A stretch of 64,000 nucleotides of DNA from Burkholderia cenocepacia (lineage in GTDB: Bacteria; Pseudomonadota; Gammaproteobacteria; Burkholderiales; Burkholderiaceae), in assembly GCF_900446215.1 (NCBI RefSeq), contig NZ_UAQZ01000007.1:496001-560000 (forward strand), in the 5' to 3' direction. A program made the translations under genes and the position numbers. Of the stretch, positions 55,563 to 64,000 are shown in pieces. Position 1 is the first letter of the stretch. The number at the start of each line of letters is the position of its first letter. The notes under the pieces were generated by a model. It did not search any database and was not told the origin of the DNA. It worked only from the letters and a program-made list of their open reading frames with translations.

Positions 55563-55823
55563 CGCGCCGGTATGAGTGACCGACTGCTGCACCGCACTGG
55601 GCACGGTATGGACGTGACCGGGCGCGAAGCGCCGTTTTTCGCTGACGGTTACGAACGCATCATCGAGCCAGGCATGTGCCTGACCATCGAGCCCGGAATT
55701 TATGTTGAAGGCATCGGTGGCTTTCGCCATTCCGACACCGTGTTGATCGGCGACGATGGCCCTGTCATGCTGACCGGTGGCCCGGTGAGCATCGGTGCGC
55801 TGACGCTTCCGATGCATTCTTGA
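55563..55823 (+). pseudogene. 3' fragment of an M24 family peptidase (Xaa-Pro aminopeptidase-like)
   Basis: The frame gives 'LLHRTGHGMDVTGREAPFF', 'IIEPGMCLTIEPGIYVEGIGGFRHSDTVLIGDDGP', the C-terminal half of the M24 pita-bread catalytic domain, including the metal His of 'GHG' and the Glu of 'TIEPGIY'. The N-terminal domain and the first metal ligands are missing. Codons 5' of position 55563 in this frame do not resemble the family. It is a decayed fragment next to the co-regulated LysR box region. Confidence 0.75.
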
Positions 55824-56122
55824 AGAACGCTCGGCGGTCGCCGTCGGGCAGGCGCAGACGAACCGCATCCGGCCGGCGGCGAGATATCTTGCCAGCCCGA
55901 AGGACTGGGAGTGGGTGGCAGGGGCGACGAGGTTGGGGGCGGGTCGGTCGATGTCACGCCTGTCGCGACTGCCCGATGATCGGCGCATCGCTGAATCGCG
56001 TCATCGTTGACGTTCCTTTATTGAGGCGGGTGTGACGCTGCCCCACGACTAAGCCCGGTGAGCCCGCCAAGCCCGCTGGATCGCGCAACGAGGGGGTGAC
56101 GGTGTCCGCGTGCCCCAAACGT

Positions 56123-57046
56123 TTAGAATTCCCGTCGAATCAGTTCAAGGCCCTGTCGATAAGTTGTCACCTCAAACTCGGGGAATCGGCGCTTGAACTT
56201 CGTGGAATCGAAGAGATTGTCCTGCTCGTAGCGAGGCAGAAGCTCCCGGATCTCACGTACCTGCGGGGAGAAGAGGCCCGCGATCCAAAACGCCCCTTTC
56301 CCGATGATCGAATAGGCGGGCGGTCGTCCAAACGCGGCGCTGGCCATGTCGACGAACTCCCGGTAGGTCGGCCGGTCGTCGCAGCACGGCAAATGCCAGG
56401 TCTGCCCGAACGCGTCCGGCGAGTTGCCGAGCGTCGCGAGCGCACGGCTCGCGTCGGGCGTCCAGATGAGCGTGCGCCGCGTGTCGTCACGCAACGGCAC
56501 CTTCGGCTTCTTGCCTTCCTTCAGCTTGTCGATGACCAACGCATTCGTGAAGCTCTGCGTCTTGCCGGGGCCATAGAACTCGGGTGCCCGGCCGATCAGC
56601 ACCGGGATGTCGCTACGCGCCATCTCTTCGAGCACCATCGACGCCATTGCCGCGCGCACCTTGCCCTTGCGGCCTACCGGCGCGAACTGTGTCGACTCCG
56701 TCTGCAGCCGGTTGTTCTGCGGGTACATGTAGGTGTTGTCGAAATAGGCGAATCGAGCACCTTCCGCGCGGCACGCATCCAGCGCGTTCTTCAACATCAC
56801 CGGAAACTGCGTTTCCCACAGCTCCGTGTCCGGGGGCAGGCCCGCCGTGAAGTAGACGATGTCACTGCCTTTCACCGCCTGGGCGGTCTGTCGCGCATCA
56901 AGCAGATTGGCCGACACCAAGCTATCGGTGTCGTTGACCTTGCGCGGATTGCGGCTGACGAGGCGGATTTCGCCGGTGTTGAGGCGGCGCAATTCCCGCG
57001 CCAGTTCCGTGGCGATCTGACCGTTCGCTCCCAGTATCGTTTGCAT
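56123..57046 (-). CDS. Atypical NAD(P)-dependent epimerase/reductase behind a MerR-type promoter
   Basis: A 307-residue extended or atypical SDR. The cofactor loop 'ILGANGQIATELARELRR' (GxxGxxG), 'IRLVSRNPRKV' and 'YFTAGLPPDTELWETQFPVMLKNALDACRAEGARFAYFDNTYMY' fit NmrA/atypical SDR proteins, with 'RKGKVRAAMASMVLEEMARSDIPVLIGRAPEFYGPG' after. The catalytic YxxxK is not evident. It may be a quinone- or redox-sensing reductase. The start at 57046 is preceded by a well-formed MerR-type promoter (57090-57120). Its neighbours are redox and stress genes, which suggests an electrophile or oxidant response (inference). Confidence 0.82.
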   Translation of the reverse strand: MQTILGANGQIATELARELRRLNTGEIRLVSRNPRKVNDTDSLVSANLLDARQTAQAVKGSDIVYFTAGLPPDTELWETQFPVMLKNALDACRAEGARFAYFDNTYMYPQNNRLQTESTQFAPVGRKGKVRAAMASMVLEEMARSDIPVLIGRAPEFYGPGKTQSFTNALVIDKLKEGKKPKVPLRDDTRRTLIWTPDASRALATLGNSPDAFGQTWHLPCCDDRPTYREFVDMASAAFGRPPAYSIIGKGAFWIAGLFSPQVREIRELLPRYEQDNLFDSTKFKRRFPEFEVTTYRQGLELIRREF

Positions 57047-57089
57047 GTCGGATACCTTCGTGACCTTGTGTCGAATGACGATGGACACT

Positions 57090-57120
57090 AGGCTAACCTT
57101 GAAGGCAAGTTCAAAGTCAA
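57090..57120 (-). promoter_or_regulatory. MerR-type promoter (19-bp spacer) of the atypical SDR gene
   Basis: On the minus strand, -35 TTGACT and -10 TAGCCT are separated by 19 bp, the overlong spacer that MerR proteins untwist. The spacer contains TTGAA-N6-TTCAA, an inverted repeat centred between the two elements. The gene starts about 37 nt after the predicted transcription start. Confidence 0.7.
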
Positions 57121-57144
57121 GCGGTTACGGCAACGATCGCAACG

Positions 57145-57336
57145 TTACATCCGCACTCGGTGCGGAGCCAACCTTTTCGAGCGCGGCAACCGTGCGTCGT
57201 TGCCTTGCAGGATCACGTTCTGTAGCGCGGTACAACCGAGCGCATCGACGTGATCCGGGTTCGCGCCATGTGCGACGAGTACCGGCAGCAGGTCGAGGCG
57301 GCCGAACAGCGCGGCGAACGACAGCGCTGTTCTGAC
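57145..57336 (-). pseudogene. Ankyrin-repeat gene remnant
   Basis: On the minus strand the frame reads 'RTALSFAALFGRLDLLPVLVAHGANPDHVDALGCTALQNVI' and ends at a TAA complementary to 57145-57147. This is one and a half ankyrin repeats with no start. It follows the catalase fragment in the order katB-ankB known from Pseudomonas, so both look like the two ends of a deleted catalase-ankyrin operon. Confidence 0.72.
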
Positions 57337-57569
57337 TTGTCACGCGGGTTCTGCGCGAGTTCGTTCAGCGTTGACGACTCGTAGTTCGCTTCGCCCTTGC
57401 GGTCGCCGAAGTTCAGCGCACCGTCCTGGTTGTTGTTCGTGACGCGCACGCGCGGACGGTTGATCGGCGGCTGATTGAAGTTCGCGCCGAGGCGGTACAT
57501 CTGCGTATCGGTGTGCGAGAACATCCGACCCTGCAGTATTCGGTCTCCCGACGGCTCGATGCCCGGCAC
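57337..57569 (-). pseudogene. Internal fragment of a KatB-type catalase gene
   Basis: The frame gives 'PGIEPSGDRILQGRMFSHTDTQMYRLGANFNQPPINRPRVRV' followed by 'NNNQDGALN', a highly conserved internal segment of monofunctional heme catalases (including the RxFSYxDTQxxRxG-like heme region). The N-terminal active site and the C-terminus are absent, and the frame runs directly into the ankyrin remnant. A large deletion has fused the two genes. Confidence 0.78.
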
Positions 57570-57853
57570 TGTTCGCGACTGGGAAAGGCATTCCTCGTTC
57601 TCGCCGGAAATGTATTTAGCTAAGCTAAATTAATAAAAATTATGTCGGTGAGGCACCTGCCTGCATCAGCTAACGCGATCCACGGCCATGGATGCTCAGT
57701 CGGTTCGAGGCCGGGTTGGTGCGGGCATGCGACCGGATCGGTGACACGACAACGTCGTATCGATCGGTGGCGATGCTGATTCTCGAGACGGACGCCGCCG
57801 AGCGCCACGGCATCCGGACGCGTGGCGGTGTGGCGATGGCGCACCGTGATCAC

Positions 57854-57884
57854 TTGACATTCAACTTAACTTCAATCCTAGGAT
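57854..57884 (+). promoter_or_regulatory. MerR-type promoter (19-bp spacer) of the DJ-1/PfpI gene
   Basis: -35 TTGACA (57854-57859) and -10 TAGGAT (57879-57884) are exactly 19 bp apart, with the motif TTCAACTTAACTTCAA between them. The related MerR-type promoter at 57090-57120 points the other way. No MerR gene is present in the window. Confidence 0.7.
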
Positions 57885-57972
57885 TTCGTCTGCATCCTTT
57901 CACGTCGTTGCTTCAGTGCGGTGCGATCGAGTCATGACCCGAAGTCGCGCCGACTTATATGAGGAATCGAGA

Positions 57973-58779
57973 ATGTTCAAGCGTTGGCTTTTGAGGCATT
58001 GGCTCCTGGCCATCATGATTTCCGTGCTGACGGGCGGATACGCCTATGCAGCCGACGTTGCGCGGAACGAGGGCGTGCCACAGCTGAACGGCAAGGTTCT
58101 GGTCGTGATGACCAATCACTCGAAGTATCCGTCTCGATCGGATACGACCGGCCTCTGGTTCACCGAGTTGACTCATTTCTATGACGTCGCCCAGGCAGCC
58201 GGGCTGCAAATGGATTTTGCGAGTCCGGCGGGGGGTGAAGTCCCGATCGACGAGCGCAGCCTGAAGTCTTTCTACCTGGATGATTCGGCACGCGCACATT
58301 TGGCCGATCCTGCTTTCATGGCGCGATTGAAGGCGACTTTGCCGGCCGCGGCCGTCGATCCCGCCGACTACAAGGCGATCTACTTCACTGGCGGGCACGG
58401 TACGTTGTGGGACTTTCCCGACAACGCGGCGCTGAAGGCCGTCAGCGAGCAGATTTATCGTCAGGGGGGTGTCGTCTCGGCCGTTTGCCATGGCGTATCC
58501 GCGTTGTTGCCGCTCCAGGACGCCGAAGGCAAGTCTCTCCTCGCGGGCGTGCCGGTGACGGGCTTCTCCGACATGGAGGAGACGCTGTCCGGCATGAAGT
58601 CACAGGTTCCGCTCTTCTTGCAGGATGCACTTGTGAGCCGTGGTGCGCGCTACAAGAAGGCGTTTCTTCCCTTTACATCCTATGTCGTCAGTGACGACCG
58701 GATCATCACCGGGCAAAACCCGCAATCGAGCAAGGAAATTGCCGAGGCGGTCGTCAAGCGGCTCAGGGAAACGAATTGA
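57973..58779 (+). CDS. DJ-1/PfpI family protein with an N-terminal export or membrane signal
   Basis: A 268-residue protein. A hydrophobic N-terminus ('LLRHWLLAIMISVLTGGYAYAAD') suggests export to the periplasm. The rest is a DJ-1/PfpI (HchA/Hsp31-like) domain: 'KAIYFTGGHGTLWDFPDN', nucleophile Cys in 'GGVVSAVCHGVSALLPL', and 'VTGFSDMEETLSGM'. Such proteins act as glyoxalase-III- or chaperone-like detoxifiers of carbonyl stress. The start at 57973 has GAGG upstream; the longer frame from 57916 has no support. The gene is controlled by the MerR-type promoter at 57854. It likely belongs to an electrophile or oxidative stress response. Confidence 0.85.
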   Translation: MFKRWLLRHWLLAIMISVLTGGYAYAADVARNEGVPQLNGKVLVVMTNHSKYPSRSDTTGLWFTELTHFYDVAQAAGLQMDFASPAGGEVPIDERSLKSFYLDDSARAHLADPAFMARLKATLPAAAVDPADYKAIYFTGGHGTLWDFPDNAALKAVSEQIYRQGGVVSAVCHGVSALLPLQDAEGKSLLAGVPVTGFSDMEETLSGMKSQVPLFLQDALVSRGARYKKAFLPFTSYVVSDDRIITGQNPQSSKEIAEAVVKRLRETN

Positions 58780-58929
58780 CTGGCTGCCGATGCCGGCAGA
58801 GCAAGTAGCAGGAAACGGGGCGCGTGGTCATCGAGTTTGCGCAACGGGGGTACCGGGAGCGTGATCGTACGCGGTTCGGGTATCGGGTGGTCAGATGTAG
58901 CCGCTTTTCGATTACCAAAGGAGGCTGTC

Positions 58930-59928
58930 ATGATCGGTAAGGATGAAGTCGACGTCATCAGCAAATCTCGTCGCGAACTGATGATCGGAGCGGGTGCAGT
59001 AGCGGCTGCCTCGATGGCGCTGCCCTTGTTTTCTTCGAGTGGCACGGCCGGTGCCGCATCAGCCAAGCATCCGATTTATCCGTCGGCAGGAGAGGCTGAC
59101 CGTGGTAACAAGATCGTGACGAAGGACGGCGTCGAGATCTTCTACAAGGATTGGGGCAAAGGCCAGCCGATCGTCTTCAGTCACGGTTGGCCGCTGTCGG
59201 CGGATGACTGGGACGCTCAAATGCTGTTCTTCGTCGAGCATGGTTATCGCGTCATCGCCCATGATCGTCGTGGGCATGGGCGATCCACGCAAACAGCCGA
59301 CGGCAATGACATGAATCACTACGCTGCCGATCTCGCGGACCTGACCGAGGCGCTCGATATCAGGAATGCCGTCCACATCGGGCACTCGACCGGGGGCGGG
59401 GAAGTTGCTGCCTACGTAGCGCGTCATGGCATGAAGCGGACTTCAAAGATCGTTCTGGTCAGCGCAGTGCCACCGGTCATGGTGAAGAGCGAGCGCAACC
59501 CCGGCGGAACGCCGATTGAAGTCTTCGACGGCTTCAGGAAGCAGCTTGCCGCCAACCGGGCGCAGTTCTACCTCGACGTGCCGTCGGGACCGTTTTACGG
59601 CTTCAACCGGGCGGGCGCGAAGGTGTCCGAAGGCGTCATCCGCAATTGGTGGCGTCAGGGCATGATGGGTGGAATCAAGGCTCAATACGACTGCATCAAG
59701 GCCTTCTCGGAAACGGATTTCACCGAAGACTTGAAGAAGATCACGCAACCGGCGCTGGTCCTGCATGGTGACGACGACCAGGTCGTGCCATACAAGGATG
59801 CCGGCGTGCTGTCCGCAAAGCTGCTCAAGAACGCGAGGTTGAGAATCTATCCGGGCTACCCGCACGGGATGCTGACGACCAATGCGGATGTCATCAACGC
59901 GGACATTCTGAAGTTCATCAAGAGCTAA
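58930..59928 (+). CDS. Alpha/beta hydrolase (non-heme chloroperoxidase-like) with Tat-type signal
   Basis: A 332-residue protein. Residues 15-50 form a twin-arginine-like signal ('[21 protein letters not shown]'). The catalytic triad is Ser153 in '[12 protein letters not shown]', Asp in '[12 protein letters not shown]' and His in 'GYPHGM'. '[17 protein letters not shown]' and '[10 protein letters not shown]' are typical of cofactor-free haloperoxidases and esterases. The start at 58930 has AAAGGAGG 5 nt upstream. A perfect terminator hairpin follows. A close paralogue lacking the visible N-terminus lies at the window's right edge (63663). The natural substrate is unknown. Confidence 0.88.
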   Translation: MIGKDEVDVISKSRRELMIGAGAVAAASMALPLFSSSGTAGAASAKHPIYPSAGEADRGNKIVTKDGVEIFYKDWGKGQPIVFSHGWPLSADDWDAQMLFFVEHGYRVIAHDRRGHGRSTQTADGNDMNHYAADLADLTEALDIRNAVHIGHSTGGGEVAAYVARHGMKRTSKIVLVSAVPPVMVKSERNPGGTPIEVFDGFRKQLAANRAQFYLDVPSGPFYGFNRAGAKVSEGVIRNWWRQGMMGGIKAQYDCIKAFSETDFTEDLKKITQPALVLHGDDDQVVPYKDAGVLSAKLLKNARLRIYPGYPHGMLTTNADVINADILKFIKS

Positions 59929-59935
59929 AGGTCAA

Positions 59936-59961
59936 GGCGGCCTCTCCAGCAAGAGGCCGCC
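59936..59961. terminator. Hairpin terminator, probably bidirectional
   Basis: A 10-bp perfect stem (GGCGGCCTCT / AGAGGCCGCC) with a 6-nt loop lies 8 bp after the hydrolase stop and 35 bp after the end of the convergent quinone oxidoreductase gene. It is followed by TGTTT on the plus strand. Confidence 0.7.
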
Positions 59962-59995
59962 TGTTTCCGATACCGCGCCGATCTGTCGATCGGGC

Positions 59996-61027
59996 TCACT
60001 CTGCCGGGAGCGCGTCGGTGACGAGAACGATCTTGCCAATGTGCACGCCGGAATCGATCAACTCGTGAGCCCCGCGCGCGTCCTTCAACGGGAAGGTCTT
60101 GTAAACCTGGGGTTTGACCATTCCCGCCTGGATCAACGGCCAGACATGCATCTCCAGTTCACGAATAATTTCCGCTTTCTCGTTGGGTGTTCGTGAGCGC
60201 AGCGTCGAACCGATATGCGTCAGGCGTTTCGTCATCATCGGCCACAGATCGAGGTCTTTGGCGGGGCCTTTCAATACACTCACCTGCAGGATGCGGCCGT
60301 TCATTGCAGCGATCGTGTAATTACGTGCGACGTAGTCTCCGGCAATGATGTCGAGAATGACGTCGACACCGTTTCCATTCGTGAACTCGTTCACCTTTTC
60401 GACGAAATCCTCGTCCCGGTAATTGATCGCGTGATTGGCCCCAAGACGCAGGCTGGCCTCGCGATGAACCTCCGATCCGACGGTGGTCATGACCTTCGAC
60501 GCACCGAATGCTTTGGCTAGCATTGTCGCCGTGGTGCCGATACCTGAAGCGCCGCCATGGATGAGAACCGACTCGCCGGCTTGTAATTTGCCGCGCTGAA
60601 AAAGATTGAGCCAGACCGTCATGAACGTTTCCGGCATTGCCGCGGCTTCGACGACACCAAGTCCCTTCGGGAGCGTCATGGTGACCCGGTGATCGGCCAC
60701 TGCATATTCGGCATAACCACCACCGGTAACGAGCGCGCACACGACATCGCCGCGCTTGAAGCGCTTCACTGCGCTCCCCACGTCGATGACCTCGCCCGCG
60801 ATCTCGAGGCCCGGGATGTCCGATGCGCCCGGTGGCGGATTGTAGAAGCCCTTGCGCTGGAAGACATCGGGACCGTTGACGCCAGCGGCGTGAACGCGGA
60901 TCAGGACCTGTTCGTCGGTGGGGCGCGGCACCGGACGTCGGGCTGGAACGAGTACGTCGGGACCGCCGGGATGGACGATTTCGATCGCGGTCATTTCGGT
61001 AGGAGGTGTGAAAGCGTCAGCAGGCAT
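59996..61027 (-). CDS. NAD(P)H-quinone oxidoreductase (zeta-crystallin-like, zinc-free MDR)
   Basis: A 343-residue medium-chain dehydrogenase/reductase. 'VLIRVHAAGVNGPDVFQRKGFYNPPPGASDIPGLEIAGEVIDVG' and 'GGGYAEYAV' are quinone-oxidoreductase blocks; 'SVLIHGGASGIGTTATMLAKAFG' is the nucleotide site (GxxGxG-like). No catalytic zinc Cys/His set is visible. It reduces quinones or alpha,beta-unsaturated carbonyls. The start at 61027 is the ATG nearest the fold start; an upstream in-frame ATG exists at 61156. It converges with the chloroperoxidase-like gene across the terminator hairpin. Confidence 0.9.
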   Translation of the reverse strand: MPADAFTPPTEMTAIEIVHPGGPDVLVPARRPVPRPTDEQVLIRVHAAGVNGPDVFQRKGFYNPPPGASDIPGLEIAGEVIDVGSAVKRFKRGDVVCALVTGGGYAEYAVADHRVTMTLPKGLGVVEAAAMPETFMTVWLNLFQRGKLQAGESVLIHGGASGIGTTATMLAKAFGASKVMTTVGSEVHREASLRLGANHAINYRDEDFVEKVNEFTNGNGVDVILDIIAGDYVARNYTIAAMNGRILQVSVLKGPAKDLDLWPMMTKRLTHIGSTLRSRTPNEKAEIIRELEMHVWPLIQAGMVKPQVYKTFPLKDARGAHELIDSGVHIGKIVLVTDALPAE

Positions 61028-61259
61028 TGCGTTTCTCGGATAGATTTGGAGTGACGACTGCGTGCCGGCCCGACTCCGGGCCGGAAGCAGTAGTACGATT
61101 CGGAACAGCGGCATTGTCGCGTCGTACCTCCGCGTACGAGCTTCACGGCCCGGCACTTGCCATGTCGGGCCGAACAGCGATAGTCATCGCCACTGGATGC
61201 GAGCGGACAGGGCCGGTTCCCCCGGCAGCCCGCTCGCATCGATGTACCACCGCTTTTTG

Positions 61260-63662
<2,403 letters not shown>

Positions 63663-64000
63663 TTACCCTCGCAGGAACGCGAGCAGATCGGCGTTGATCG
63701 TGTCGGCGTTGGACGTAGGCATGCCGTGCGGGAAGCCCTTGTAGGTCTTCAGCGTGCTGTTCCGAGCGAGCTTCGCCGACAGCAAGCCGGAATCGGCATA
63801 GGGGACGATCTGATCGTCATCACCATGCATCACGAGCACGGGAATCGTGGTGCTCTTCAGGTCCTCGGTAAAGTCGGTCTGCGAGAACGCGACGATGCCG
63901 TCGTAATGCGCCTTGGCGCTGCCCATCATGCCTTGGCGCCACCAGTTCCAGATCACGCCTTGCGACGGTTTCGCGCCGGCACGGTTGTAGCCGTAGAACG
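63663..64000 (-). CDS. Alpha/beta hydrolase (chloroperoxidase-like), cut by the window edge
   Basis: The C-terminal 112 residues of a hydrolase are visible; the gene continues past 64000. '[35 protein letters not shown]' and the triad residues Asp in 'VMHGDDDQIVP' and His in 'GFPHGM' align closely with the protein at 58930, so they are paralogues. The catalytic Ser lies outside the window. Whether it also carries a Tat signal cannot be seen. A terminator hairpin lies just beyond its stop. Confidence 0.88.
   Translation of the reverse strand, partial: FYGYNRAGAKPSQGVIWNWWRQGMMGSAKAHYDGIVAFSQTDFTEDLKSTTIPVLVMHGDDDQIVPYADSGLLSAKLARNSTLKTYKGFPHGMPTSNADTINADLLAFLRG

Noticed and set aside
57692-57937. 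Plus-strand ORF overlapping the MerR-type promoter
   Set aside because: It spans the promoter of the DJ-1 gene and does not resemble any protein family.

Overview
The window is GC-rich with strong GC3 codon bias. It carries a BapA-type giant adhesin with its own type I exporter, an OmpC-type Burkholderia porin, many LysR regulators and scattered catabolic genes. This gene content points to a Burkholderia, most likely a Burkholderia cepacia complex species and probably a secondary replicon. That assignment is inferred from gene content only. No rRNA, tRNA, CRISPR array, integrase or intact insertion sequence was seen.

Layout. (1) 0-12.5 kb, miscellaneous housekeeping and accessory genes: the 3' part of an ankyrin protein, a PEP-mutase/isocitrate-lyase family enzyme, a YodC-like protein, a cytochrome P450, a superinfection-immunity-like membrane protein, a rhodanese divergent from an FtrA-like regulator, an M20 peptidase, an Ldh2-type dehydrogenase overlapping a TfoX-like protein with a basic tail, NnrU, an amino-acid permease and a TauE/SafE transporter. 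(2) 12.5-27.7 kb: a 1.2-kb AT-rich leader, then the bapABCD-like operon. It encodes a 2,888-residue adhesin with about 25 Ig-like domains in a near-perfect 567-bp tandem array, RTX repeats and a type I secretion signal, followed by TolC-like, ABC and HlyD-like export proteins. (3) 27.7-28.5 kb: a DUF488/DUF2945 pair.

(4) 28.9-47.1 kb is a long one-direction catabolic cluster behind a divergent LysR gene. It encodes every step from 3-hydroxyanthranilate to pyruvate and acetyl-CoA: ring-cleaving dioxygenase, ACMS decarboxylase, semialdehyde dehydrogenase, 2-aminomuconate deaminase, oxalocrotonate decarboxylase, pentadienoate hydratase, aldolase and acetaldehyde dehydrogenase. These are interleaved with genes not needed for that route: an acyl-CoA ligase, an MHS transporter, a thiolase-like/DUF35 pair lacking the thiolase histidines, a short-chain dehydrogenase lacking its catalytic Tyr, a dienelactone hydrolase-NTF2 fusion, a porin, an intact indole-3-glycerol-phosphate synthase and a metallo-beta-lactamase-fold hydrolase. 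No enzyme that clearly makes 3-hydroxyanthranilate is present, so the true substrate is open.

(5) 47.2-55.4 kb: an exported carboxylesterase, two LysR regulators and a minus-strand operon (MHS transporter, two-component flavin monooxygenase, EthD-like protein, LysR). The carboxylesterase and this operon share an almost identical promoter with a LysR box at the same spacing, so they are probably co-regulated. (6) 55.4-64 kb: gene remnants (M24 peptidase, VanB-type ferredoxin domain, catalase/ankyrin), then a stress and redox set: an atypical NAD(P)-binding protein and a DJ-1/PfpI protein, each behind a MerR-type promoter with a 19-bp spacer, two paralogous chloroperoxidase-like hydrolases, a quinone oxidoreductase and katG.
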